Below are positions 11,135 to 22,550 of a DNA stretch of 64,000 nucleotides, in pieces. The stretch is taken from contig NC_065536.1 of assembly GCF_932294415.1 (NCBI RefSeq), forward strand, positions 3,100,001-3,164,000. The letters are read 5' to 3'. The position numbers and the translations under genes are program-made. Origin of the DNA: Quercus robur (lineage: Eukaryota > Streptophyta > Magnoliopsida > Fagales > Fagaceae). The notes under the pieces are model-generated. The model saw only the letters and a program-made list of their open reading frames with translations. It did not search any database and had not been told where the DNA came from. Positions within the stretch are counted from its first letter, which is position 1, and every line of letters begins with the position of its first letter.

Positions 11135-13493
11135 AATATCTCAAAATAATGGCTGACAAGGGTTTCTCAGCAAATGCGACCGTTGCAACCATGTTGGTTG
11201 ACTTGTTGTCATCTAATCAAGTGAATAAGAACATTCAAGAATTGCTTCACAAGTTTGTGTGAAGGTTTTTTAGCTTCTCCAGATCAAGGGCAAGCTTCAT
11301 ATTTTTACCCATCACTTGTCAATCTATAAGTGACATGTTTTTTCTTTTAGTAAACTTTATATTTTTTACAAGATGAACTTTTTCTTCATTTATATGCGCA
11401 AGATTGTTTGTTCTATCTTTTGATGAGATTTAATTGTGCACTTATGTTGCTGCTTTCAACGTATTTTCATAGATATTTATTTCAATTTTGTCAAATGTAA
11501 AGTTAATGCTAAATATATTTGTTTTAAAGTTTGGCCTTCTTTGTGGTCATACATCCATTAGCAAGTGAAATTATCATTAATAAATGTTTCCTCGAATAAA
11601 ATTAAGTGTTGGAGTTGCATGTTAAATGTTATTCAATAAAAATATATATTACACTTAAATGCAAGGTGTAGCGAATACTTGACTTCTATTTCTAGGCTGA
11701 ATTTGTCTTAGTTTCACATGCTTTCTTGAAATTTATTGACACTAGACTCGGGAGTTGGAACCAATTTATATTTGTGTAGTTCGAAACGCTTTTGAACTTA
11801 ATGAAGAAGATTTGCAACTTTGGTTGCATTATGGTGCAAAAATAACTTGATGATTTGGTGATCATAAAATCCAATGTTTGATGTTGTGGATGCTTAAACA
11901 AGTGTATGAAAGAAGAAATTCAATTTTATTTTTGGCATAAAATGGGCTGACATATGAGCTTGACTAGAGGTAGATCATATTTACTAATTTTAGTTTGTTA
12001 TTTTGTGGAACTAATGAGACATTTGTAATTATTTAAGGAATACTTGTTGCTTAGTTATTTGTGCAATCCATTTGTTCATGACTTTTTTTCCCGAAAATTC
12101 TTCATTAATGAATTCTATTTGTGCATTTGGGTACTTTGTCCCAGACTTGGGGTTTGTACATTGTGAAGTTCTTTAGGAAGCTAGAGGAATTTATTATGAA
12201 TGTGTTTTCTTATGTACTTATAAAAGAAAATAGTGTCTTCTTATGTAGATGATTTGTTTGGTGATTAATTTGCTTGTGATCCTTTCTTTTTGGTTTTTGG
12301 GTTAGGTAGAATTGGTGGTACAGATTTAAGGGTTTTGGGGTTTTGAAGTTTGTAAGGGTATCTTAATTAGGATATAGAAAATAATTATGATTTTTTGTTT
12401 GATTCATGATTGAAGGCAATGTCAAATTACCCATCATCTAAGTCACATTTTTGTAGTTTTAATGCCTCCGTGATTATATAGGAACCTATTTCTTTGTCCT
12501 TTTGCAATTATGTGTTCAAAGAATTTTTAATTTTATTTTCCAAAAAAAGGGGAAAAAGAAGCATCATTGAGGACCTGTGATCCCTCAACCCATCTGAAGA
12601 TCTCTCTTCGAGATCTGATTTTCTGCCAAGCTTCAAGTCCTCCACAAGTCCTTTTTTCTTCTGCTTTACTAAGGTATTGGAACCAACCATCTGCTACCCT
12701 CTTTGCCTTTGGGCTCCAGCTCAATTGAATTTCATGAAAATTCCTTCGAATCCCAGTCCATAGCAAGTAAATCTCTTTCACTAATCCAAAAAAAACAAAC
12801 ACAGTATGAAACTAAAGCAAATGCTTCAAGCAGGATTAAAATGAAAGAATCAATGGTATTTTTTTTCTTCTTTTGGTTAAATCTTATATATATGGAGCTT
12901 TGTTACTTTTAAAACTTGATTAGTTTCTCCAGGACGGCAGTTCAAATGTGCAAAACCTTTTTTTGTTAAAAAAAGTCTTCTTCAAGAGCATGTAAAGCTG
13001 CTGGAGTCTGTACACTTGTATTGGAAGGACATAGTGATGGAGTTGCTTCTGTTGGTGTCATCAAATGAAAAAAGGTATAATATATTGGGTTTAATCATCT
13101 CTTTAAATGATTCTTATTGCTTACTAGAAACTCCCATATTAAATGTTGTATCAAGTCGAACCTCTCTGGCCTCAATTGTTCTATATATAAAATTCTATTG
13201 TTTGAAGTGGTGTAGTAATAACATTATACTCTTCTTTTTCTATCCTACTTGGTGTCTGAGGTGGCATGCACTATTTGATTGTTAGTTGATGCTTCTTTCC
13301 AATGGTCAATGTTTCAGTAGTCACTTCTTTGTGCTATCAATTTTTATGTTGTTCTATATGTACAGGTGCTAAAGTTTAATGTGACTACTGCTTCAAAATA
13401 TCACATGGTGAGGCTATGGAAGGCAATTGGAAAAGGTGGAAAAAGAAAAATCTACAGTTGGTAGTTAGATTAATTTCCTGACTAAATAATAGT
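11135..13493. other. Downstream part of duplicated block, copy 1
   Basis: Lost PPR tail to 11261, then 3' flank and spacer. It is collinear with 19530-21689 plus 27226-28420 of copy 2 once the inserts there are removed. The empty sites of the later insertions lie here: CTTAG near 11709 (Harbinger-like element), ACTTATAAAAGAAAAT near 12217 (small MITE) and GGTGGTACAGATT near 12313 (LTR element). Apart from the shared minus-strand ORF at 12533-12802 no coding signal is seen. Confidence 0.75.
12533..12802 (-). other. Unidentified ORF shared by both block copies (copy 1)
   Basis: Minus-strand frame containing LLWTGIRRNFHEIQLSWSPK and SQVLN(D/N)ASFSPFF, also present at 27424-27690 with few changes. 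I do not recognise the family. The frame is open in both copies over about 80 codons, but high DNA identity alone could explain that. It has no clear start context or promoter. Confidence 0.3.
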
Positions 13494-14305
13494 CAACTTT
13501 TGTGGAGACCTTTTACTCAAGGTGGAGCAATGACCATGACAATGGTTGAGGCCAGGCATAATCTGCACCGGATGTTGAATGAGGTAATTAAAGGTTCCAT
13601 CCTGATAGGAGCTCAATGAACGTATAATATGTTAATTTAGTTATGCAGCCTTAAAAGAAAAGAAAATTTTAATCTTTGAAAAATTGATTGTGTTCTTACA
13701 TTACTCTTCTTCTAGAAACCTAGGGTGTACGGACATGGGTATGGGTATTATATGGTGACATGAGCAATTTTTTAAAAATTATAACATGATACGGTAGATA
13801 GGACACTATTATGAGACAGGTACAACACGGATACGACATTGGTACGGGACTCCAAATGAAGTATCTGTGCATCATAAAAACTAATACTATATAAATATAA
13901 TCAACAATTCTCATATTGAATGAAGTTGGATCATTTTTTGTTGTTGTAAACATTGCTATTGTAATACTGTTACTTTATGCATTATTCCGATTTAAGTGTT
14001 TTGTTGGAATTAATGACATGTATACCCCTTTATCTTATAGAGTAAAAAGGACCCAAAATTGTCTATTTGCATTCCTTACTGTAAGCAAGTAGCAAATTTA
14101 GTTACCCACTATGTCCAAATTTTGTTGAAAATTTTGTTGAAAATTTTCTTGTGCATAATATAATTCTTGTTGAATGCCTAGGCTGCTTTGAGGGATGCAT
14201 TGCTGCTCGTATTTCCAAACAAGAAGGATCTTCCAAATGCCGTGGATGCCACCGATAAACTTGTTCTTCAATCCCGGACAATGCCACCACTGGTATATTG
14301 ATTGA

Positions 14306-14356
<51 letters not shown>

Positions 14357-14611
14357 TTTATCCTATGCATGGGAAATTGAATAATATCCACCGATTGGGG
14401 CCATTTCTGTGGGTTCTATTATAGGTATATCCAGAGAACATGTGCCACTTCTAGGGAATGGCTGTACGAGGGCCTAGACTTGCTTTCCCACAATATTTCT
14501 ATTAAGGGTAGGCTCTAGTGTTGTATTCAAATTCATTCCTGATAACCTTATGTATAATTATGGACTTATTATTTGAATTTGTCTCTATCTTTTTGGTTCT
14601 TGCAGGCTTAG
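13494..14611 (+). pseudogene. Remains of an ADP-ribosylation factor (ARF) GTPase gene, copy 1
   Basis: ARFs are small membrane-traffic GTPases at the Golgi. Only the second half is present, still split by introns. About 13494-13583 encodes relics of PLWRHYFQ and then VEARHNLHRMLNE before a GT donor. 14182-14292 encodes AALRDALLLVFPNKKDLPNA, the NKxD guanine-binding region (normally FANKQDLPNA). 14425-14506 encodes YIQRTCATS and LYEGLDLLSHNI, the ARF C-terminus with its TCAT motif. The last codons follow an acceptor at 14605. The front half (P-loop, myristoylation site) is absent, exon one has lost about 36 bp seen in the other copy, and the frame is disturbed. Kept introns mean a duplicated gene fragment, not a retrocopy. 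Confidence 0.85.
14310..14352. repeat. (CT)n microsatellite
   Basis: About 21 uninterrupted CT dinucleotides within an intron of the ARF remnant. Confidence 0.95.
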
Positions 14612-17580
14612 GAGATCAGTAAATATTCAGTAACATTTTTGGGCTACAGTCTCCGTCAAATGGGATGTTAGTGTTGTTATGTGGTGTTCATGCATTTTAC
14701 ATTTGATATTGTCTTAAGAATGTATCTGTTTGTTTAGATCATTGTTACCATATGAAAGAAATTGACGCTTGCCTTGTAGATTCTAAAAAAATTAATGATT
14801 CATATTTCATAGAAATAAACCTTTTTATTTTGGGATACCCTTGTTTTTGGCTCCCCTTTAATGGACATGGTTGAAATATCTTGTCTGCTCCCCTAATTTC
14901 CATTCATGATTAAAAGGTTAATTCTCGTATTCCTATATGGTAAATGCTATGGGTACTGGAAGATCCATTTATGTTTATCTTTTGTGAGTCACCAATCTCT
15001 TTAGCTAAAATGGGAGTAGTGGTACCTTAGTTAGAGGGTCTTGATTATGGTGTAATTGATCTGATCTTCTTTTCCATATGGATCCTCTTCAATGCATAAC
15101 CATCAGGATTTTGGTTAAAACGCCGTAGGTGTTTGATTGCCGGCCTTAATGGATTAACAAGTGGTTGGGTACATCTCAATGGTATGGGGTTTTTTTAAAA
15201 ATAAAATTTCATATAAAAACTAAAAAGAACTATATCCCATATGTAAGAAGAGCATGTGTTATATGGCACCCACAACAAAATACACTGCACTTGCTTTTAA
15301 TACTTGAGCGTAGGCGCATTTTCATCCATCATATCTAGATGCATTGCAACAGATACATTAGCTGTAGGTTGGTCCATTTCCTATGTGATTCATTGTTGAG
15401 CAAAGGTTTTGTTGAATAGGTGAATCATTATGCCGTTGTGAAATCCTAAAGAAGGGTGATCACCCATTTAGAGCTCACATAATTCTATTACCATGGTATT
15501 GAAATAATTTCTTTCCTCTTTATTGTAGCTCATGGTTAGTAGATGTCTTTGACCAATATTTAAGTTTAGTATTGATGATTCACATTGTGGAAAATGGGTT
15601 AAAACACATCTATTTCTTCAACTTTTGTCTTAGTTATTTTTCTGTGTTTTTTCTTTTTTTGGAAACCCTTGTTCAGTGTTTTCTAAGGTAACAAGAAAAT
15701 GCAATTTATTCACCATTTTGAGTTTCCTAATTTATAAATTCAAGTCATTTCAACTAAATGACACCTAACATATCTGCTTTTTTAACAATTTCACTCAATA
15801 ATAACAGTAATATACTTGAGAAAATCCATATAACTATATAAATCTAAACGATATCAATATATTATAAACTTGGTTTTCTTGAATTATAGTAATCCATTTG
15901 TGTTCCAAAAATTAATTCCGAATTGTCTCGAGTTTGCAACCTTCATTTTCTCAAAGGCAAACATAATAAAATGGGAAGTGCCTATCAAGCAAATATTACT
16001 TTCCATTAAAGGTATGTTCCAATTATTCAAGTTATGTAATAAAGTAAACATTATTTATAAAACCAATTTAAACCTAATCCATAACCCAAAAACTAGATAT
16101 GATTAATGAAATATTATCATACCAACTCAATTACAAAGGCTTTACACAATAAAAACTCTAAAAGCTCAACAAGCGATTCTGTGTGTTCAGATTGGATTTT
16201 ACCAATTTGTTTAAAATAGATAAAAGCACTGTCGTACTTAAAGTGAGGTTATACAAATTTATTGGACTTGTTAGTACAAGTAACTCCCCATGTATAAAGT
16301 GTGTTTGTGCATGAGGTCCAAGGGGTAGCATAAATTTCTAACCATTTAAAAAAAAATTGTACATAAGTAAATAACTTAATTACATTATTAAAAAAATTTA
16401 AATTAAAAAAAAAAATAAAGGCACACAATACATGCATGACTTAAAGATACAACTTTGTCAAATTAGTTTAATGATTTTAGGGCCATGAAGCTCAAATTCT
16501 CCTTTTGTCTAAGTAGATAAAATTTATTCAAAAAAAAAAAAAATCCAATCTACAATGTACAATGGAGAGAATTTTTCTCCAAAATGAGTTGGAGAATATT
16601 ATGCGATAACTCAAATAGCAAACATATATACTTTTAGTCATTTTCTCTATTTAATAGTTGTATATTTTTTTTAAAAAATGATTTTATAAATCATATAATT
16701 ACATGTGAATAATCTAATGAACTTTCATATAAATATAGTGATTTCGATAAAATTTATGTTTGAGAAAATATTATCAATACTTTGAGAATAATGCTGACTT
16801 CTTTTCATATCAATATTAGTATAATTCACTATTACTTTTTTTTATTTATTTAGAAAACTAAAATGTTTACATAAATATTAGTGTACTGAAAAATCAGCAA
16901 AAACCACAGAATTTAAATCTGGTAGAACAGATTTCATCCAGACAAGTAAAGGAAAAGATAGTCTTACTCTCTGAACTAAGACATGTGTGACCGCATTTCC
17001 TTACCTTACATTATGAGAGAAAGAAAAGCTACGTAAGGGACTAACAAAGGATATAGTATCCCTAACTAAATGACCAAAGGAGGAGAACAACATGTTTCCT
17101 TTCTGCGGCGCCTTTATTCCAATCTCGGAATCGTCTTCAAAATGGGATTGCTGTAAGCCTACCTCTTGGGGCATGCCTCGCAGCCAGCATCTCTAAGGTT
17201 ACCACTGACAAAGGATTTAATTCACTATTACCTGGTATGAGGAATGAATATTCTTTTTCATTTAGTAAATAATTAGTCATCAGTTTGGAGTCTTGGAAGA
17301 AAACTTTTTTCTATGGCCAGTTAATTGGATGATTCACTTTTTGGTCTACTTATATAATCCCCAAAAAGAAAATTAAAAAAAAAAAAATTCTCCCTACTTA
17401 TTACATTAATTTTTGCAAACATAATTTTGCCTTAACAAGGATTTTTTTTTCACACTTTCATAATGTACTTATCATCGATTATATTTACTTTATAACTGAC
17501 TTTTTTAAATAAAAGTTCGAGGCGTTTAAAAAAAAAAAAAAAAAAAAACCCACCTTATGTTAGTATGCGGTTTGCCACCC
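14612..17580. other. Long intergenic stretch
   Basis: A/T-rich DNA with no supported gene. The first part may be 3' flank of the ARF fragment. About 16860-17240 is less A/T-rich (CTGCGGCGCCTTTATTCC, GGGGCATGCCTCGCAGCC) but gives no recognisable protein. From about 17560 the leader shared by the PPR copies begins. Confidence 0.5.
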
Positions 17581-17720
17581 CATATCATTTTCTCTCACTA
17601 CTCACTACTGCTTCTATCTGCCACGGCTTTCTCCATTGAAGCTCCGGAGCTCCACTGAAATCCGACCCGAATTGGAAGAGCTGTCAGAACTGCTTCTTCT
17701 TCTTCTTCTTCTTCAGGGAA

Positions 17721-19529
17721 ATGGGTAGGTGTGATTTTTCTGCTAAATCAACAAGCTCTCTTCTTTTTATATGCAATCGTTTGAGAATTAGAGTAAGCCT
17801 TCCATTTCATTCTTATTATAATTATTCTACTCTTACCAGTAGTAAAAATGCGGAAAGCCCAAATGGGTTGTTGGAATATGTGAGAAATGAGTGCAAATCT
17901 GGAAGCTTTAGGAATCTTGATCATGCCTTAGACCTGTTTGATAAAATGCTTCACTTAAGCCCTTTGCCTTCCATTGTGGATTTCACTCAGTTGTTGGGTG
18001 CCATTGCGAGAATGAAGCATTACTCTCAAGTCATTACTCTAATTAAACAAATCGAATCATATGGTATCTCTCCTGATCTTTATTCTCTTACTATTTTGAT
18101 TAACTGCTTCTGCCATTTAAACCGTCTAGATTTTGGGTTCTCTGTCTTAGCAACGATTTTCAAACTTGGTTATCAGCAAAACCATATAACTCTAAACACT
18201 CTTGTCAAAGGGCTCTGTCTTCAAGGTAAAATTGCTGGAGCTGTGAGGTTGGTAGAAGAAATGGAGAAGAATGGGCATGAACCGGATGCAGTTACTTGTG
18301 GAACGATACTAAATGCTCTGTGTAAGATTGGTAAGACTGATATGGCTATTAGATTGCTTAGGAAGATGGAAGAGGGGAAGTTTAAAGCTAATGTGGTGCT
18401 CTATAGCACAATTATTGACAATTTATGTAAGGACAAATTGGTAACTGAAGCTTTGAATCTTTTATCTGAAATGAGGAGTAAAGGCATTCAACCAAACATT
18501 ATCACTTACACGTGCTTATTTCAAGGCCTATGCAATTTTGGCCGGTGGAAGGAGGCTACTACTTTATTGAATGAGATGGTGCAAAGGAAGATCATGCCAA
18601 ATGCACATACCTTCAACATATTGGTGGACACACTTTGCAAAGAGGGGAAGCTGACAGAGGCAAAAGAAGTTTTTGATGTGATGATTCAAAGAGGCATTGA
18701 GCCTAACACTATCACTTACAGTTCTTTGATTGATGGATACTGTTTGCAAAACAAAATGGATGATGCAGTCAAAGCATTTAATGTGATGGTTGAGAGGGGT
18801 TGTTCACCTAATGTGTATAGCTATAGCATATTGATCAATGGATATTGCAAGAATAAAAGAATTGATGAAGCAAGGAGTTTGTTTCATGAAATGTCCAACA
18901 AAGGAGTGACTCCTAATATTGTGACTTACAACACTCTTATAAGTGGTTTTTTCCGAGTAGGGAGACCCCAGGCTGCACTAGATCTATTCCATAAGATGCA
19001 GGCTTATGGCCAACCTCCAGATCCCCAAACCTATGCTATATTGATGGATGGCCTTTGTAAGAATAAACAAATTGTTGAGGCAATAAAATTGTTTCAGGGG
19101 ATGGAAGGCAAAATGCTGGGCAACGATGTTGTGATTTACAGCATATTGATTGACGGTTTGTGTAATGTCGGGAAACTTACAACTGCAAGAGAACTCTTTT
19201 ATAGTATACCTGCAAAAGGATTGCAACCCAATGTTCGAACTTACACCATAATGCTCAAAGGGCTTTGCCAAGAGGGACTACTAGATGAAGCGAGTGAGCT
19301 GCTTGAGAAAATGGATGGGAATGGTTGTTCACCTAACGATCATACATATAACACAATCATACAAGGGTTATTGCAACACAATGAGACATCAAAGGCAATG
19401 AAATATCTCAAAATAATGGTTGACAAGGGTTTTTCGGCAAATGCAACGGTTGCAACCATGTTGGTTGACTTGCTGTCATCTAATCAAGTAGATAAGAACA
19501 TTCAAGAATTGTTTCACAAGTTTGTGTGA
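17721..19529 (+). CDS. RFL-type pentatricopeptide repeat protein, intact
   Basis: The best-preserved of the four RFL-PPR copies: 602 codons, single exon, ATG at 17721 (MGRCDFSAKSTSS). An N-terminal basic, Ser-rich stretch fits a mitochondrial transit peptide. About 14 tandem 35-residue P-type PPR motifs span roughly residues 85-585, with the usual V-TYN-LI-GYCK pattern (NVYSYSILINGYCKNKRIDE). It ends ...VDKNIQELFHKFV. RFL proteins bind and cleave or block chimeric mitochondrial transcripts that cause cytoplasmic male sterility; the target cannot be read here. From about residue 205 to 550 it is nearly identical to the gene at 9464, while residues 100-200 differ much more, suggesting gene conversion. 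No premature stop is seen. Confidence 0.97.
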   Translation: MGRCDFSAKSTSSLLFICNRLRIRVSLPFHSYYNYSTLTSSKNAESPNGLLEYVRNECKSGSFRNLDHALDLFDKMLHLSPLPSIVDFTQLLGAIARMKHYSQVITLIKQIESYGISPDLYSLTILINCFCHLNRLDFGFSVLATIFKLGYQQNHITLNTLVKGLCLQGKIAGAVRLVEEMEKNGHEPDAVTCGTILNALCKIGKTDMAIRLLRKMEEGKFKANVVLYSTIIDNLCKDKLVTEALNLLSEMRSKGIQPNIITYTCLFQGLCNFGRWKEATTLLNEMVQRKIMPNAHTFNILVDTLCKEGKLTEAKEVFDVMIQRGIEPNTITYSSLIDGYCLQNKMDDAVKAFNVMVERGCSPNVYSYSILINGYCKNKRIDEARSLFHEMSNKGVTPNIVTYNTLISGFFRVGRPQAALDLFHKMQAYGQPPDPQTYAILMDGLCKNKQIVEAIKLFQGMEGKMLGNDVVIYSILIDGLCNVGKLTTARELFYSIPAKGLQPNVRTYTIMLKGLCQEGLLDEASELLEKMDGNGCSPNDHTYNTIIQGLLQHNETSKAMKYLKIMVDKGFSANATVATMLVDLLSSNQVDKNIQELFHKFV

Positions 19530-20006
19530 AGGGGTTTTAGTTTCTCAAGATCGAGGACAAGTTTCATATTTTTACCCGTCACATGTCAATCTGTAAGTGA
19601 CATGTATTTGTTTTGAGTAAATTTTATATTTTTTATAAGATGATATTTCCCATCATTTATATGCGCAAGATTGATATTTCTCATCATTTGTATGCGCAAG
19701 ATTGATTGTTCCTTTAATTGATCTATCCGTTGTTGAGATTTCATTGTGCATTAATGTTGTTTCTTTTGACCTATTTTCATGGATAGTTATTTCAAATTTT
19801 GTCTAATGTAAAGTCAATGCGAAAAATAGTTGTTATAAAGTTTGGCCTTCTTTGTGGTCATACATCCATTTGCTAGTGGAATTAGCTTTAATAAATGTTC
19901 CCTCCAGTAAAATTAAGTGTTGGAGTTGCGTGTTGAATGTTACTATAAAAATATATATTATGCTTAAATTTAAGGTGTAGTGAATACCTTACTTCAATTT
20001 GTCTTA
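19530..20006. other. 3' flank of the second PPR gene
   Basis: Collinear with the 3' flank of the first PPR gene (words such as AAGTTTGGCCTTCTTTGTGG recur). No coding signal. The TTA at 20004-20006 is the left target duplication of the element that follows. Confidence 0.7.
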
Positions 20007-21001
20007 GGCTGTGTTTGGTTCATGTAAAATATTTTCCGGAAATGCTATTTTCAGGAAAGGAAAACATGTTCGGTTGTTTGACTGTGTTGTGAAAATTATG
20101 CCAGAAAATTATTTCTTGTGTTTGGTCTTACATGTAAAAAACCTATTTTCAGAAAAGGGAAACACAAGTCAGCCCCCAGCCAGCACTTGCTCCAGCCACC
20201 GCCACCACCACCACCAAGGAAAAGCACAACCCACCACCAACCACCCAAAATCTAGATTGAGAAGAGGAAAAAAACCGCCCCCATTGCTTCATTACCACCA
20301 AAATCCACCAAAGCACCACCACAAAAACAACAAAATCTAAAAAAAAAAAAAAAAAGAATATCAAACACAGAAATATGTGGGGGGTTTGGTTCGGTTTAGA
20401 GAGAAAAAGTGAGATGAGAAGATGAAGACCACTGTGGAGAAGAGAGGGAGGGTGAGACCGATTGAAGAGAGGGATGGTGATATCGTTCCAGATCGAGTTA
20501 TGGCGGTGGTGGATCAGGTTCATGCAGAGGTGGAGGAGGTGTTTGATTGGTCGACGGTGAGGTGGAGTGAGAAGATGAAGGAGAAACTCACCGTGGGTGC
20601 ATGGCTGGCGATCGGAGAGGTGGATCGGTGATGAGGGAGGGGTGGGCTGAGATCTGGATGGACCGGTGTTTGTGGGTCTTAGGTGTTTGGCCAGCGCGTG
20701 ATCTGGGCAGTGGGGCGGCGTGATTTGGGTGGTGGGGGCGGCACGATCTGGGCTGGCCGGAGCTTAGCTGGGCGGTCACTTGTGCTCTCTCTTCTTGCTC
20801 TCTCCCTCTCTCTCTGTCTGTGAGCCTGGAATTCATTTGAAGGTAAAATAGAAACTGAAAATCATTTCCGGCTTTGGAGGGGTATTTTATGGTCAACGCG
20901 GAAATTGATTTCCGTTTGAACCAATTTTCTATGCTTACCAAACACTCAGGCTGGTGTAAAATGATTTCCTGAAATCCTTTTCAGCCAAAACAAACACAGC
21001 C
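20007..21001. mobile_element. Non-autonomous PIF/Harbinger-like DNA element, 995 bp
   Basis: The ends are GGCTGTGTTTGGTT and its near-inverse AACAAACACAGCC, flanked by TTA on both sides (20004-20006 and 21002-21004), the signature of PIF/Harbinger and Tourist elements. The matching place in copy 1 (near 11709) lacks it, giving an empty site and showing insertion after the block was duplicated. The core is G/C-richer than the surroundings and has only short ORFs (for example 20422-20631) without a recognised family. No transposase is present. Confidence 0.85.
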
Positions 21002-21261
21002 TTAGTTTCACATGCTTTCCTGAATTGTGTTGACACTAGACTCAGGAGTTGACTAGTGGTAGATCATATTTACTAATTTTAGTTTGTTATTTTGTGGAAC
21101 AATGAGACATTTGTAATTATTTAATGAATACTTGTTGGTTAGTTATTTGTGCAATCCATTTGTGCATTTGGGTATTTTGTTCCAGACTTGGGGTTTGTAC
21201 ATTGTGAAGTTCTTTAGGAAGCTAGAGGAATTTCTCATAAATGTGTTTTCTTATGTACTTA

Positions 21262-21591
21262 TAACGCTCTGTTTGTTTCAGCAATGATGTTTTCTAGAAA
21301 ATGAGTCATTTTTCAAAAATCATTTTTTATAAAATTATCTCATTTTCCAATGTTTGGTAACAACTTTAAATGAGTTGAAAAACAATCTCATAACTTTCTT
21401 TACTTAGCTTGCTGTGAGATAGAGTTGTTTTCCAAAAAAATTTAATGGAAAACAATATCTAAAAATAAGTCATACTTTTTATGTTGACTAAATATAGTTT
21501 TTCTTTGACTTATCTTTTTTTTATGCTTCCAAACACTGGAAAGCACGGAAACCTATCTTTACACAAGATTTTTCATCGAAACAAATGGAGA
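21262..21591. mobile_element. Small MITE-like insertion
   Basis: A roughly 330-bp segment starting CGCTCTGTTTGTTTCAGC and ending GAAACAAATGGAG, whose ends are imperfect inverted repeats. It interrupts sequence that is continuous in copy 1 (ACTTATAAAAGAAAAT near 12217). The target duplication is unclear because the flank is A-rich. Confidence 0.65.
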
Positions 21592-22550
21592 AAGAAAATA
21601 ATTTTTCTTATGTAGACGATTTGATTGGTGCTTAATTTGCTTGTGATTTTTTCTTTTTGGTTTCTGGGTTATGTAGAATTGGTGGTATATGTGGGGCCCA
21701 ACAATATATGGGCCAGACCCACTTGTTCACGGGAAGCTTTAAGGCCCAAGCCGAAGAAGGTGGTAGTCCAAGCTCATTAGCGCAAAGCACAAATGGGCCC
21801 AGAAAAGCGGCCGAGGACGATGCAGCCCTCGGCTGGCCCAAAGCTCTACCAAGAAAAGGGGGCAAAAGCGGCATAGGGACAATCTTAAAAGAAAATCTGA
21901 AATATCTAGGAAAGGCTGCCCTTACTGCCTTTCCCAGACTGAGTTTTGCACCTAACAAAGCCATATCCTTTAGCTTTATCAACTACTCCCAACAACTTGG
22001 GTTTGGGACTGATGGGACAAGTATCAGTCTTGGAAAGGTCGACCCTACACGTGGACGAAGGAAATTGAACGCATGCGAGTATAAAAGAAAAAATATGTAA
22101 CCTAAAGAAAGGGGGGAGTCCCACTAGGAAAAAGAGGGTTCCTGAGGTGAATACACCTGAGCCATGTAAGAACACCTTAACAAAAACCACCGCCGGGTAA
22201 ACACGACTTAGCCTTTCGATCCCACTCTCTACAAATGATATTGTATGGGCCCATTCACGTCCTGACGCAACAACTATTATGGTTCGTTTCGGAACGTGAC
22301 CCTACAATTGGCGCCGTCTGTGGGAAGGCTTGCATGTTAGCTCGAACGGTGGTGAAGTTGAGTTTCTGTCGAACAAGGGACTACGAGGGTGCCTTTATCA
22401 CCGGCAATACATTGTTGCTATTCCAACATAAGTTCCCACTAGGGGCTACGTTCCACGGTGTCAATGACATGGGCAAGTCTAGGGGCTTCAAACATCAGGC
22501 TAGCTTCCCTCACCTTATTTGAGGAGCTAAACCTTCGGAAGATCAATAAA

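Noticed and set aside
13700-13900. Possible separate mobile element with GATACGG/GGTACGGG words
   Set aside because: Such phrases recur in plant genomes, but no ends, inverted repeats or target duplication could be found here.
14098-14391. Minus-strand ORFs with an RERERE run
   Set aside because: They come from the CT microsatellite and the antisense strand of the ARF remnant.
20149-20523. 124-codon minus-strand ORF with a hydrophobic stretch
   Set aside because: Lies inside a non-autonomous DNA element over simple CCA/GGT-rich sequence; no family resemblance.
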